Positions 55,501-64,000 of a DNA stretch of 64,000 bases are shown piece after piece. Origin of the DNA: a bacterium (lineage in GTDB: Bacteria; Planctomycetota; Planctomycetia; Pirellulales; Pirellulaceae); assembly GCA_030430075.1 (NCBI GenBank), contig JAUIGN010000002.1, forward strand, positions 186,001-250,000, given 5' to 3'. A model generated the notes under the pieces. That model saw nothing but the letters and a program-made list of their open reading frames with translations, made no database searches and had not been told where the DNA came from. The translations under genes and the position numbers were made by a program. Position 1 is the stretch's first letter, and the number at the start of each line of letters is the position of its first letter.

Positions 55501-57243
55501 ACATCGGGCAGCGACGACATCTACGCATCCGCGGACAGCCTGTACGTGATGGATCGCGCGTACAACCAGGAAGACGGGCGGATCACGAAGATCCTCAAAT
55601 TTGACTGGAATGGGGCGTCGGGCGAAATCGACTTCGTGGCACGGGGCCAGGTCGCCGGCTACACGCTTGATCAGTTCGCGATGGACGAGTTCGACGGCCA
55701 TTTTCGGATCGCCACAACGTTAGGCAATTCCGGAGCCGGCAATCACTCGGGCAACTCGGAGAACGCCATCTGGGTGCTTGACGACCGGGGTGGGTTGCTG
55801 GAGATCGTCGGCGACCTGCAGAACGTCGGTTTGACCGAGCACATCAAGTCGGTGCGTTTCATGGGCGAGCGGGCGTTCGTCACGACATTTCGCGAGATCG
55901 ATCCGCTCTTCGTGCTCGACTTGAGCGACCACCGGGCTCCGACGCGTGTCGGCTACGTCACGCTACCGGGTTACAACAGCTATATGCAACCAGTCGACGC
56001 CGACCACCTGTTGACCGTCGGGCACAACGGAATCACCCCCGGCATCGGCTCGACCCAGGTCCTCCTGTTCGACGTCAGCGACATCACGCGTCCTCGGATT
56101 GTCGGCCGCCACAGTTTCTATCTCGATTCAACGTCGATTGCCGAACAGGAACATCATGCCTTTGGTTGGTTCGCCCACCACGGTGTCCTGGCAATTCCCC
56201 TGGTGCATTCAGTCAAGGAACGCATTGACAGCGACCGTGACGGTTACCGGGAAAGCTGGCGCCGCCACCGGGAAGACCAGTTGGCCGTTCTGGAGGTGGA
56301 CGTCACGGCCACGGTTGAGTCGCGAGACGGGATTCGGCTCCGCGGCACGGTTGAACATCACTCCGCCGTCACTCGCAGCGCTTTCATCAACGACGTCCTG
56401 TATTCGATCGCCCATGACGAAATCATCGCCGCGGAAATCGACGACCCTGCCAACCTGATCTCGCGGGTCAACATATCCCCGCCCGAACCGACCGGGCCGG
56501 TCGACGAAGCTCGCGAACCGACGGCGGTCGAACGCCGCAACGACGCACTGCGAGGCCGCATCGCCCGTGCCCGGGAAGCCGCCATCGATCATCTGGGCGA
56601 AACGCTGACGCCGCCTATCCTGTTCACGATGGAGAGCTCGGCCGAACACTCGGCTTCGCAATTCGTCTTCAGCGCCGGGGGCCAGCAACTGCTGGTGGCG
56701 GTCGACGCGAATGAAGATGCCGCCGTGGTGACCAGCCGGTTCCAGTTCGACCAGCCGGTACGGAACCGGCATCAGAATCCCGAGCAACCCAGGGACGTCA
56801 ACGGCGACGGCTATGTTACTTCCTTTGACGTGCTCCGCATCGCCAACGAGATCAATGCCCACGGACCGCATGCCTTGAGCGACGGGCACATCGTTCGTCA
56901 GATCGGGTCGCTGGCGGATGCGGCGACCGGCGATTTTCTCGACGTCAACGGCGACGGGATCGTGAGCGCGATGGACGCCCTGATGACCGTCAACTGGATC
57001 AACGAGCACGGCAGCACGAGCGTCTTCACCGGTCCGGCAGAGGATCCGTCCGACGTGGCCGAAGGGGAAGCTGGACCTGCCAGACCAGTTGCCCGTCAGG
57101 ACGTCGATCGGGTGTGGGAAGACGGGCTCGATGACCTCTTGCCTGTCCCAACAGGTGCCGAGGAAGAACGGTCAAGGCGGCCGAGCGGCCCGGTGCGGGC
57201 GCAAGCCGCCGAGGATGATTTCTTCGCGGACTACTTGCCTTGA
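52600..57243 (+). CDS. LEPR-type secreted giant: cadherin-like repeats, beta-propeller domain, dockerin
   Basis: A 1547-residue protein. A basic start and LESLQGRELLDA (residues 13-24) form a variant LEPR-XLL leader. Six repeats of about 100 residues follow (about 28-600), each with D-V-L-A-N-D and most with Y-x-G-x-G-x-I-T, as in VCBS/cadherin-like tandem-95 repeats. A Gly-rich linker separates repeats 4 and 5. From about 697 (VDEADLIETDGEHLYVL) to 1330 there is a secreted beta-propeller domain of the PF09826 type. A dockerin type I pair follows at about 1399 (DVNGDGYVTSFDVLRI) and 1448 (DVNGDGIVSAMDALM). Dockerins bind cohesins through calcium. ATG 52600 is chosen because it places the leader near the N-terminus. 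Probably a surface-assembled scaffold. Confidence 0.87.
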   Translation: MRTRPRRRRRMQLESLQGRELLDAAGIQVSDDHFELRQGSPAAVLDLLANDRIGAEYSGAGQITSTSFGSRGGLIRIAQDGQSVEYELPADFAGTETFEYYIDYEHRGTVSIEIDSPLQEDLVRVTPDQQDVTIDVLANDRLWNDYTGAGRITAVSQTRLGGDIRVADDGSGIIYTPPEYQTGKDVFVYFVDDIFSAVAEVTIVDPLAEDRVFGLINETGIKQIDVLANDPFFAGYNGAGRITQILDYGGLGLDDDTPFSIAPDGLSIEVNTDGRRTESTATHWLRYVVDNRYSAELTVRLNSPVQDDHLGSIRNTSAARPLDVLANDLVEYPDERYGANDPRRAVKLDLADRITGVSAPVLGGVVEISADGQRLLYTPPAGLTGRESFEYTVDDVYVARVTFYVIDPPQGGGSGGGGGGGGTGWQEPRTTFCRPDSDALNLNQNDGPTTIDVLANDFVQGTFSCDPYLGPRLITEIVPARNGTVSISPDGGTVTYTPDEDFFGSDRFRYVVDDFLSAVVRVNVVRRVRDDQFRVAPDSAENELNVTGNDLFGADYKGPGLVTAVLASQQQATITIAEDRQTILYTPPADFVGEDHFQYVVDGQLKAGVAVFVSPSKDDLLGRRDAAAFWDALLAEAIETHADRFGQALEDFATYPDVFWTAHNNAVWLETSAVADSTAFATRANVFSETNVQVAGVDEADLIETDGEHLYVLRENELIVTRAWPASELEVVSRLTIEGRPLGMYWDDDRLAIISRPPQPPPPAWYYGVDDLILPSRLELPGVVASDHLIWAPPYPQPWPARETIVTMVDIEQPAEPRVVHTTHLDGDYVESRRIDDSVFLVLRNAPVRLPGPARVHEVITADGSLLVYRDGESPADIASIREAARSTRSRYETSEEYISRVTPLMSDMLPSFESFLGDGSLARAGLIVAPGDFYEPLGIQNRGVLTVASLNMQLDEPGITGSTAVFTSGSDDIYASADSLYVMDRAYNQEDGRITKILKFDWNGASGEIDFVARGQVAGYTLDQFAMDEFDGHFRIATTLGNSGAGNHSGNSENAIWVLDDRGGLLEIVGDLQNVGLTEHIKSVRFMGERAFVTTFREIDPLFVLDLSDHRAPTRVGYVTLPGYNSYMQPVDADHLLTVGHNGITPGIGSTQVLLFDVSDITRPRIVGRHSFYLDSTSIAEQEHHAFGWFAHHGVLAIPLVHSVKERIDSDRDGYRESWRRHREDQLAVLEVDVTATVESRDGIRLRGTVEHHSAVTRSAFINDVLYSIAHDEIIAAEIDDPANLISRVNISPPEPTGPVDEAREPTAVERRNDALRGRIARAREAAIDHLGETLTPPILFTMESSAEHSASQFVFSAGGQQLLVAVDANEDAAVVTSRFQFDQPVRNRHQNPEQPRDVNGDGYVTSFDVLRIANEINAHGPHALSDGHIVRQIGSLADAATGDFLDVNGDGIVSAMDALMTVNWINEHGSTSVFTGPAEDPSDVAEGEAGPARPVARQDVDRVWEDGLDDLLPVPTGAEEERSRRPSGPVRAQAAEDDFFADYLP

Positions 57244-57260
57244 AACGACCGTCGTCCGTG

Positions 57261-57289
57261 CCGCAGGTCAAGCACAGCATGACCTGCGG
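57261..57289. terminator. stem-loop between convergent genes
   Basis: A perfect 10-bp inverted repeat (CCGCAGGTCA/TGACCTGCGG) with a 9-base loop sits between the convergent stop codons at 57243 and 57321. There is no U-run, so bidirectional termination is likely but not certain. Confidence 0.5.
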
Positions 57290-57320
57290 AAGGCCGCAAT
57301 CCAATCGACCGGTACTGGCG

Positions 57321-58013
57321 CTAATCTCGATTGCCGAGCAGGCCGGATCGCATCAGGAAGTAAAGCAGCGTCAAGAGCGTTGAAATGGCAGCCGCCACAT
57401 AGGTCAACGCGGCGGCATTCAGCACGCGGTCCATCCCCACCCGTTCTTCGGGATCGACGATCCCGGCTTCGACAACGAGCCGTTTCGCACGTGCCGTGGC
57501 GTCAAACTCGACGGGGAGCGTGACGATCTGAAACAGCAGCACCATCGAGAACAGAATTGCCCCGATGCCGACCACGGCCTGCGATTGCATGAACAGGCCT
57601 CCGATCATCACCAGGTAGCCGATTCCCGACCCGATGCCGGCCGCCGGGACCAGAGCCGAGCGGGCCCAGAGCGGTGCATAGTGCTTGGCATGTTGAATCG
57701 CGTGACCGGCTTCATGGCACGCTACGCCCACCGCGGCAATCGAGTTGCTCGCGTAGACCGCCTCGGATAGTGCCAACTTCTTGGAGGTCGGATTGTAATG
57801 ATCGCTCAGGTAGCCGTGCGTCGGCACCACCTGGACATCGCTGATGCCAGCCCGATCCAGCAAATACTGGGCGGCCTGCGCCCCCGTCATTCCTCGCCGA
57901 GTTCCCACCCTCGAATAGCGGTTGAACGCCGACTTAACTCGCCAACTTGCCAAACCGGAAATCAACATCCCGGGTATCAACACCATCAGGATGTAATCCA
58001 TGTCGAAGATCAT
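57321..58013 (-). CDS. YugP-type membrane zinc metallopeptidase
   Basis: A 230-residue membrane protein of the Zn_peptidase_2 (YugP) family. An N-terminal membrane segment (YILMVLIPGMLISGLASW) precedes VACHEAGHAIQH (residues about 98-109), which carries the HExxH-type zinc site. Two more hydrophobic segments follow, then VEFDATARAKRLV and a C-terminal helix pair. ATG 58013 has GGAG 7 bases upstream. The physiological substrate is unknown. It lies between two secreted-protein genes and has no operon partner. Confidence 0.9.
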   Translation of the reverse strand: MIFDMDYILMVLIPGMLISGLASWRVKSAFNRYSRVGTRRGMTGAQAAQYLLDRAGISDVQVVPTHGYLSDHYNPTSKKLALSEAVYASNSIAAVGVACHEAGHAIQHAKHYAPLWARSALVPAAGIGSGIGYLVMIGGLFMQSQAVVGIGAILFSMVLLFQIVTLPVEFDATARAKRLVVEAGIVDPEERVGMDRVLNAAALTYVAAAISTLLTLLYFLMRSGLLGNRD

Positions 58014-58236
58014 GCGTCAACTCCTTCATCCATCACTCGCGAGCCACCCCAGAGATCACTGCTCTGCAACACTGCTGGTCTGTCAAAATAGTTACCAGAC
58101 TTGCGTGGTTGACAAGGGTGCAATCAGTGTGCCAAACGCGCTGACCGCTTCACCCGTGTTCCTCGACCGGGCCCGGACGGCATGGATTGTAACGAATTCA
58201 CACGGCATTGAGACCTGACCGAGGGAGAGAAGGCGC

Positions 58237-58283
58237 AAAAAGCTCGGCCGCCCAATTCCCAACGAGAATTGGAACGGCCGAGC
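58237..58283 (-). terminator. rho-independent terminator after htrA
   Basis: On the minus strand a 9-bp stem (GCTCGGCCG/CGGCCGAGC) with an inner CCAATTC/GAATTGG pairing is followed directly by TTTTT. It lies 44 bases past the stop codon of the HtrA gene. Confidence 0.85.
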
Positions 58284-58326
58284 GACCAGACAAGACGACA
58301 GGTTGAATTCCCGTGTCGTGCGAACC

Positions 58327-59898
58327 CTACGGCCGCACGATGACGAACCGGGAACCGGCGTTCGTGCGAACCAACAGCAGGACACCCTGCTCCGGATCGG
58401 CGTCTTCCACCGCGTCCGTCAGTTCATCCACCGACGACACCTGGCGGCGGTTGGCTTGGGTGACGACCATTCCCGTGGCCAGTCCGGCGCGGTCCGCGGG
58501 ACTACCCGGTTTGACCGCGGTGATGACAACCCCTTCGGCGTCCGCCATCCCCAACTGCTCGGCCACCGCCTCATCCAACCGGCTCACTTCGAGCCCCAGG
58601 TTCTCCAGCCGACGACTCTCGCGGGAGGGCTCGTTTGTACCGAGCCGAGCGGTCCGGCCAAACTCTACCGGCAACGCTTCGGGAACAAACTGCAGCCGCT
58701 TCGCCTTGCCGTCCCGGACGACTTGCAGCGGATGGGGCCGGCCGATCTCGGACCGCTCGACTACCAGCTGCAGTTCTTGCGGACTGGTGACCGGAATCCC
58801 GGCGTATCCAACAATCACGTCCCCAGACTGCAGCCCCGCCTTGGCAGCCGGCGTCTCCGGATAAACTTCCGTGACCGCCACGCCTTGCCGCGGCTTGACA
58901 TTGAGCTGGGCAGCCAGCTTCGCGTCGATCGGCTGAATCCCCACACCCAGGTAGGCACGCTGCACCTTGCCTTCTTCGGCCAGTTGATTGCCAACCCAGT
59001 GTGCCAGGTTGATCGGAACGGCAAACCCGACACCGTCATTGCCGCCTCCGCGTGAGGAGATCGCCGTGTTGATGCCGACCAGTTCGCCGTCCAGGTTCAC
59101 CAACGGTCCACCACTATTGCCCGGGTTGATGGCGGCATCGGTTTGCAGGAAATTCTCCCGCGCGGTGATACCGATCCCCCGGTGTTTAGCGCTGATAATA
59201 CCGGCAGTTACCGTGCTTTCCAAACCGAACGGCTGCCCCAGGGCGAGCACCCAGTCGCCGATCGCTACCGTATCGCTGTCACCAATCTTGGCCGCGACCA
59301 GGTCGGGCGCATCGATCTTCACGACGGCAATATCGGTCTTTGGATCGGTGGCGACCGACGTCGCCTTGAACTCCCGCCCGTCGTGCAGTCGAACGGTCAC
59401 TTCCCCATCACCGGCAACGACGTGGTTGTTCGTCAGAATGATTCCCGACGAGTCGATGATGACACCGGACCCCATCCCCTTTGGTCGCGAGCGAGGCCGG
59501 GCGAGCGGTTGTCGGGGTGCGAAGTTCCGCTCGTTGAAGTAGTCTTCGAACGGCGTCCCTTTGAATGGATTCTGTCCGCCGAACGGGCTCCCGGGCGCCA
59601 TGCCAAGGTCTTCCCCGGGACTGACGGCGGCCACGTTTTCGATGGCCACAACCGACGGCAGGACAGCTTCCGAGGCGACGCGGAACGCGGTGGACAGATC
59701 CTTGGCTGAAGAAACCGCGCGTCGCGCCTCGGCGGGCGAGATCTCCGGCGCGGTCTTGGCGGTCAACACGACCGGTTGCGACCATCGGTCGCCCGCGGCG
59801 TCACCAAATGCGTACGCGCCGATCAAGCCGGCCGCCACCAGCGACAATGTCATTGCACCCCAAAAACCAGTACGATGTTTTTCCCATGTACGTTTCAT
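58327..59898 (-). CDS. HtrA/DegP-type serine endoprotease with two PDZ domains
   Basis: A 523-residue protein with a membrane anchor or signal (GFWGAMTLSLVAAGLIGAYAFG, about 10-31). The S1C protease domain (about 130-310) has the full triad: His in LTNNHVVA, Asp in DPKTDIAVVKI and Ser in INPGNSGGPLVN. Two PDZ domains follow: GVAVTEVYPETPAAKAGLQSGD at about 343-400 and GVVITAVKPGSPADRAGLATG near 466. It acts on misfolded periplasmic or envelope proteins. ATG 59898 has GGAG 6 bases upstream. The intrinsic terminator at 58237-58283 ends its transcript, and no operon partner is seen. Confidence 0.93.
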   Translation of the reverse strand: MKRTWEKHRTGFWGAMTLSLVAAGLIGAYAFGDAAGDRWSQPVVLTAKTAPEISPAEARRAVSSAKDLSTAFRVASEAVLPSVVAIENVAAVSPGEDLGMAPGSPFGGQNPFKGTPFEDYFNERNFAPRQPLARPRSRPKGMGSGVIIDSSGIILTNNHVVAGDGEVTVRLHDGREFKATSVATDPKTDIAVVKIDAPDLVAAKIGDSDTVAIGDWVLALGQPFGLESTVTAGIISAKHRGIGITARENFLQTDAAINPGNSGGPLVNLDGELVGINTAISSRGGGNDGVGFAVPINLAHWVGNQLAEEGKVQRAYLGVGIQPIDAKLAAQLNVKPRQGVAVTEVYPETPAAKAGLQSGDVIVGYAGIPVTSPQELQLVVERSEIGRPHPLQVVRDGKAKRLQFVPEALPVEFGRTARLGTNEPSRESRRLENLGLEVSRLDEAVAEQLGMADAEGVVITAVKPGSPADRAGLATGMVVTQANRRQVSSVDELTDAVEDADPEQGVLLLVRTNAGSRFVIVRP

Positions 59899-60280
59899 CA
59901 ATCACTCCTTTTTCTAAGCAGACGCTTGTTCTTATTTCACGATCTCAAATTCAAATCGGCTGGACGTCCTGCCGGTTTGATGGACGGTCTCACACCGTAG
60001 CCGTCACCGGTTGCAGCTCACGTGCCAAAACTGTGAAAACGCGCCTCGGTCGCCGTTGCTGCTTTCCCCCCAAGACCGCTCGGCCTGCCGTTTCCCAGGC
60101 AGAAAAACGGTCATGATCGGGCTCGGAGGCACGTCATTCGCTGCAGTCGAAGGGAGGCAGCGGCCGGGTCGCTAAGGGTGAGATTTTGTCGGCGATCCCC
60201 TTGGCCCGCACGCTGCCGGGTCGTGGCAAAATGCCCCAGCGCAGCAGTTCTCCCCAGCCGATCCCAAGTAAGAATTTCAA
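59899..60280. other. divergent intergenic region upstream of htrA and the sensor kinase
   Basis: 382 bases that must contain both promoters. The stretch near 59925-59960 is AT-richer (CTTATTTCACGATCTCAAATTC). I found no dyad or repeat and no clear sigma54 site (GG-N10-GC) that I could place with confidence. Confidence 0.4.
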
Positions 60281-61804
60281 ATGAAACTGGCTGCAAAACT
60301 GATGTTGATGTTCCTTGCCGTGGTGATGCTCCAGACCGCCGTGGCAAGCTATTTCAGTGTCCAGCGGGCCTTTGAGCGGTTTGAAGCGCAGCATCGACAG
60401 TACACGTCCCAGTTGGCGAAGCCCCTGGAGGAACGACTCGTGGCCGGTTGGCGCGCGTTCGGCATTCACGGCCTGATCGCGGTACTGGAGGAAGCCCAGT
60501 CGGCGCAGGACAAGGTCGACGTGCGGTGGGTCTGGTTCGAACAACATCGCCTGCAGGATGGTAGTCGCACGTTTCGGGTCATCGAAAAGCAATACATCGA
60601 CTCCGGTCGGATCATTAACGCGCCAGCGCCGGACCACGTCGGCGCCCGCCTGTTGCAGACCTACTACCCGATTCATCTGCAGGACGCGCCGCGGGGGGGC
60701 CTGGAATTCACGGCGTCAATGGAAACCGTCGAAGACGAGACCCGTACAATGATCCTGGTATCGTTGGTTTCGATCGGGGCGATGAGCTTTGTGGCGCTGG
60801 GCCTGGTTTGGATCGCCGGCATCCGTTGGGTGGCCCGCCCGCTCGACGAACTGATCGCCAAAACGCAACGGATCGGCGAGGGTGATTTCACCCAGCCGCT
60901 CAAGATTCGCGGCAACGACGAACTCAGCCAGTTGGCGGCCGCGCTCAACGCATTGTCGACCCGCCTCGCCAACCAGCAGCGGCGGATCACGGCGGAGACA
61001 TCCGCGCGGCTGGAGACGTTGGAACAACTGCGTCACGCGGACCGTCTCAAGACGGTCGGGCGGCTGGCAGCAGGAATCGCCCATGAGCTCGGCACACCGT
61101 TGAACGTCGTCGCGGGACGGGCGGACCTGATCGCGTCGGGCCGACTCAGTTCCGAGGAAGTCGCGTCGAGTGCCCAAGCGATCATTTCGGAAGCCAATCG
61201 GATCACGACGATCATCCGCCAATTGCTCGACTTTGCCCGCCAGAATCGGCCGCAGCGGGAATCGACCGACGTCGGCCAGTTGCTCCAGCAAACGGTGGCG
61301 TTATTGCAGCCGATCGCCGACAAACAGGGGGTCACCATCGAGGTCACGGGGGAGGACCAATACGCCGTCGCGGCGGACCAGGGGCAGTTACAACAGGTGT
61401 TTACCAACATCCTGGTCAATGGTATCCAGGCGACCGACGGCGGTGGCCGCATCGATGTTCAACTGAGCCGGCAAACGGCTGCGGCACGACTTCGTGAAGA
61501 GACGGCCGCTGCCGAATCGACGGCCGCTCGGGATGACTGCGGTGAACCCCGGGCGGCACGCGAGGATCAGCCGGTGGATTACCTGGCGATTGCGATCCGC
61601 GACCAGGGACACGGCATTGCCGCCGCAGACCTGGAAAACATTTTTGAACCGTTCTATACCACCAAGGAGATTGGTGCGGGCACGGGGCTCGGGCTGTCGA
61701 TTGCTTACGGCATCGTACAAGATCACGGCGGCTGGATCGATGTGGACAGCACGCCCGGCCAGGGCAGTTGCTTTACGATTCATTTACCGCTGGAGAATGC
61801 ATGA
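60281..61804 (+). CDS. membrane sensor histidine kinase
   Basis: A 507-residue sensor. The first membrane segment (about 4-24) and second (about 158-181) enclose a 130-residue periplasmic sensing domain of unrecognised type. HAMP lies at about 182-235 ([22 protein letters not shown]). The HisKA box has phospho-accepting H268 in [12 protein letters not shown]. The ATPase domain has an N-box near [12 protein letters not shown], a G1 box RDQGHGIAA, and the G2 box [13 protein letters not shown] short Ala/Glu/Arg-rich insertion interrupts the ATPase domain (about 400-425). The stop codon overlaps the response regulator ATG (ATGA), so the two are a coupled pair. The signal is unknown. Confidence 0.92.
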   Translation: MKLAAKLMLMFLAVVMLQTAVASYFSVQRAFERFEAQHRQYTSQLAKPLEERLVAGWRAFGIHGLIAVLEEAQSAQDKVDVRWVWFEQHRLQDGSRTFRVIEKQYIDSGRIINAPAPDHVGARLLQTYYPIHLQDAPRGGLEFTASMETVEDETRTMILVSLVSIGAMSFVALGLVWIAGIRWVARPLDELIAKTQRIGEGDFTQPLKIRGNDELSQLAAALNALSTRLANQQRRITAETSARLETLEQLRHADRLKTVGRLAAGIAHELGTPLNVVAGRADLIASGRLSSEEVASSAQAIISEANRITTIIRQLLDFARQNRPQRESTDVGQLLQQTVALLQPIADKQGVTIEVTGEDQYAVAADQGQLQQVFTNILVNGIQATDGGGRIDVQLSRQTAAARLREETAAAESTAARDDCGEPRAAREDQPVDYLAIAIRDQGHGIAAADLENIFEPFYTTKEIGAGTGLGLSIAYGIVQDHGGWIDVDSTPGQGSCFTIHLPLENA

Positions 61805-63177
61805 ACGGCAAGGTACTCGTCGTTGACGATCAACAGAGCATGTGCGAGTTGCTCGAGACCGCACTCCGCCTCCGAGAATTCGAGATCAGCACACATACGT
61901 CGGCCGACGATGCGCTCGCCGCCATTCACAGCATGCCGCCGGACGGCGAATACGATGTCGTGCTGACGGACTACAAGATGCCGGGCACGACCGGCCTGGA
62001 ACTCTGTGAACGGGTCACGGCCAATCGGCCCGATATTCCGGTGATCCTGATGACCGCCTTCGGCAGCATGGAAGCGGCCATCGGTGCAATGCGCGCCGGA
62101 GCGTACGACTTCGTCACCAAGCCGATCGAGATGGACTTGCTGGAGATCATTCTCCGCCGCGCCGTTGGCCATCGACGGCTGCAACAGCAGGTCGAATTGC
62201 TCACCGAGGAAATCGATCGCCGCCGTCCCAACGCCTCAATTCTCGGGGACAGTGCCGCCATGTGCGAGTTGTACGATCAACTCGTCCGCGTGGCCGATTC
62301 CGAAGCGTCGATCCTGATCACGGGAGAGAGTGGGACGGGCAAGGAGTTGGTCGCCAAGTCGATTCATCTGCAGAGCCGCCGGGCGAAAGGGCCGTTCGTG
62401 GCCGTCAATTGTGCCGCCCTGCCAGAGACCCTTTTGGAAAGCGAGCTCTTCGGCCACGCCAAAGGCGCTTTCACCGATGCCCGTGCGGATCGTCAAGGAC
62501 TCTTCGCACAGGCCACCGGCGGTACGCTCTTTCTGGATGAGGTGGGCGAGATTCCATTGACCATGCAGGTCAAGCTGTTGCGGGCGTTGGAAGAACGAAA
62601 GGCGCGCCCGGTCGGCGGGAGCCGGGAGGTGGAATTCGATGTGCGTCTGCTCTCCGCGACGAACCGCGACCTGGAGGCGGCAATCGAAGAAGACCGCTTT
62701 CGCGAAGACTTCTATTACCGGATCAACGTCATTCAGCTCGAACTACCCGCCCTCCACGATCGCGGTTCGGACGTCTTGCTGCTGGCCAAACACTTTCAGC
62801 AGCAGTTCGCCGAACAGATGGGGAAGGCGGTCACCGGCATCTCGCAGAATGCCGCCGAGAAACTGCTCGCCTACACCTGGCCCGGCAACGTCCGGGAACT
62901 GCGCAACGTAATCGAGCGGGCGGTTGCGTTGACCCGATACGCCGAATTGGCGGTCGAAGACCTTCCCGAGAAGATCCGCGACTACCAGAGCAGCCAGGTC
63001 GTCCTGGGTGGCCAGGATGTTGACGAGCTCGTACCACTCGAGGAGATCGAGCGGAGGTACATTCTTCACGTCCTGCAGCAGTGCAACGGCAATAAATCGA
63101 CGTCCGCCCGGATCCTTGGACTGGATCGGAAAACCCTCTATCGCAAGCTCAAACAGTACGGCGTGGGAGAAGAGTAA
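61801..63177 (+). CDS. NtrC-family (sigma54-interacting) response regulator
   Basis: A 458-residue regulator. The receiver domain (about 1-120) has phospho-accepting D57 in [10 protein letters not shown]. The AAA+ domain has Walker [20 protein letters not shown] (Walker B) and [12 protein letters not shown]. The sigma54-contact loop reads KGAFTDA where most family members have GAFTGA, which may weaken or alter sigma54 contact. A Fis-type helix-turn-helix ends the protein ([18 protein letters not shown]). It is translated by overlap with the sensor kinase. It is likely to activate sigma54-dependent genes elsewhere; no target site was found here. Confidence 0.93.
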   Translation: MNGKVLVVDDQQSMCELLETALRLREFEISTHTSADDALAAIHSMPPDGEYDVVLTDYKMPGTTGLELCERVTANRPDIPVILMTAFGSMEAAIGAMRAGAYDFVTKPIEMDLLEIILRRAVGHRRLQQQVELLTEEIDRRRPNASILGDSAAMCELYDQLVRVADSEASILITGESGTGKELVAKSIHLQSRRAKGPFVAVNCAALPETLLESELFGHAKGAFTDARADRQGLFAQATGGTLFLDEVGEIPLTMQVKLLRALEERKARPVGGSREVEFDVRLLSATNRDLEAAIEEDRFREDFYYRINVIQLELPALHDRGSDVLLLAKHFQQQFAEQMGKAVTGISQNAAEKLLAYTWPGNVRELRNVIERAVALTRYAELAVEDLPEKIRDYQSSQVVLGGQDVDELVPLEEIERRYILHVLQQCNGNKSTSARILGLDRKTLYRKLKQYGVGEE

Positions 63178-63300
63178 CGCACACGTTCGCGGGTGGCCAG
63201 GCCTGCCATGCCCTCGCTTTGCCATTTACACCGGAGGTCTGCAAACCGCCAGTGCCCCGCAGGGCATGCTGTACATGATGCACGCGACCGCGTATTCCGG

Positions 63301-63370
63301 CCGCACAACACGGGCCGCACAACACGGGCCGCGCAACACGGACCGCACAACACGGGCCGCACAACACAGG
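63301..63370. repeat. 14-bp tandem array
   Basis: Five contiguous 14-bp units of the type CCGCACAACACGGG, with a degenerate sixth. The segment CCGCACAACA is shared with the 19-bp right-arm array at 14257-14408, so it may be a derived arm without a palindrome core. Confidence 0.88.
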
Positions 63371-63486
63371 CCGCGCATTCGACCGGCAACCGTGCCCTGA
63401 CGAGCCGCGCGGAAGGGCGTAGCCGGCGCCGTGCCGGGGCGGTATCATGTCGCGATTCCAATCCGCCGCTCCTGCTCGACCCCCCA

Positions 63487-64000
63487 ATGCTGCAGCCCAT
63501 TGAACTCCCTGACCTGTTCAACGCGCCCCCGCCATCGGAAGAGGCACAACAGTTGCTGAGGATCGCCGACGAGCGGATTGACGAGTTTCTCCATCGCCGG
63601 CGGGGGGAAGTCATTCATGACTTCGTCTGCAGTGACTTCCCCGCCGTGGATGCCCACCTGCGATGGATCGTCGAGCAACGGTTGAACCCTGGCCGGGCAT
63701 TCTGCGAATGGGGGTGCGGTTTTGGCGTGATTGCCCTGCTGGCGACCTTGCTGGAATTCGACGCTTGTGGAATCGATGTTCAGGCCGAACTGATTCGGCA
63801 AGCCGAACAGCTTTCGGCCGATTGCGGAATCCCCGCGCAATTTACGCATGGCAGCTTGATTCCACCCGACAGCGAGCACTTGATTCTGGATGTCGAAGAG
63901 CTGGCACACATCGACCTGGACACGCCGAGCGCCTACGAAGACCTGGGGATGGACCTTGGTGACTTTGACCTGATCTTTGGCTATCCGTGGCCCGGTCACG
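63487..64000 (+). CDS. class I SAM-dependent methyltransferase-like protein (3' end beyond window)
   Basis: The frame is open from ATG 63487 to the edge: 171 codons. Near residue 73, FCEWGCGFGVIALLAT is a glycine-rich SAM-binding motif, followed by the acidic residue in ACGIDVQAELI and a VEELAHID/FDLIFGYPWPG stretch where the catalytic region would be. These support a Rossmann-type methyltransferase; the substrate is unknown and the C-terminus is missing. It is separated from the response regulator by 309 bases that contain the 14-bp tandem array. Confidence 0.75.
   Translation, partial: MLQPIELPDLFNAPPPSEEAQQLLRIADERIDEFLHRRRGEVIHDFVCSDFPAVDAHLRWIVEQRLNPGRAFCEWGCGFGVIALLATLLEFDACGIDVQAELIRQAEQLSADCGIPAQFTHGSLIPPDSEHLILDVEELAHIDLDTPSAYEDLGMDLGDFDLIFGYPWPGH

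Overview
The window is GC-rich, densely coding bacterial DNA that reads as a planctomycete (Planctomycetota, Planctomycetia). The evidence is a DUF1501 plus PSCyt/DUF1549/DUF1553 gene pair, two proteins opening with LEPR-XLL-type leaders, a dockerin/beta-propeller giant, a VTTYRP-repeat secreted protein, Tat-exported Gfo/Idh oxidoreductases and many small secreted-protein genes. I cannot name the genus. I saw no rRNA, tRNA, CRISPR array, prophage or classical insertion sequence.

Layout. (1) 1-13707, minus: one giant extracellular protein gene of at least 4569 codons, cut by the left edge, with a ~2.75 kb internal duplication at an offset of 3342 bp. (2) 13708-15730: short tandem arrays, two near-identical palindromic elements and, between them, a REP-associated (RAYT/Y1) transposase gene. 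(3) 15735-21150, minus: an acyl-CoA-dehydrogenase-like gene and the DUF1501/PSCyt-DUF1553 pair. (4) 21560-30699: a membrane-anchored protein, then a nitrate respiration locus. napD-napA-napB-like-hypothetical run on the minus strand. A divergent rrf2 regulator and an overlapping trio (tetraheme cytochrome, Fe-S subunit, NrfD/PsrC membrane subunit) run on the plus strand. No napC, napG or napH is visible, so the trio is the likely quinol-oxidising donor. (5) 30783-37937: a large LamG/glycosidase-like secreted protein, a DapA-family aldolase and a multi-spanning GT-C glycosyltransferase. (6) 37938-42902: a sugar isomerase and a Gfo/Idh gene bracketed by inverted copies of the palindromic element, then a Tat-type Gfo/Idh gene. 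(7) 43273-49149: small exported proteins, a D-2-hydroxyacid dehydrogenase, a PQQ-type beta-propeller and a secreted trypsin-like protease. (8) 49392-49565: a candidate structured RNA with its own terminator on the minus strand. (9) 50127-59898: a kinase-fold/GT2 pair, a 1547-residue LEPR-type beta-propeller/dockerin protein, a YugP-type membrane peptidase and an HtrA protease with a clear terminator. (10) 60281-64000: a sensor kinase and sigma54-type response regulator operon, a 14-bp tandem array and the start of a methyltransferase-like gene.

The strongest candidates for something under-described are the palindromic element family tied to the RAYT gene, the nap locus wired to an NrfD-type module with a doubled NapB, and the structured RNA near 49.4 kb.
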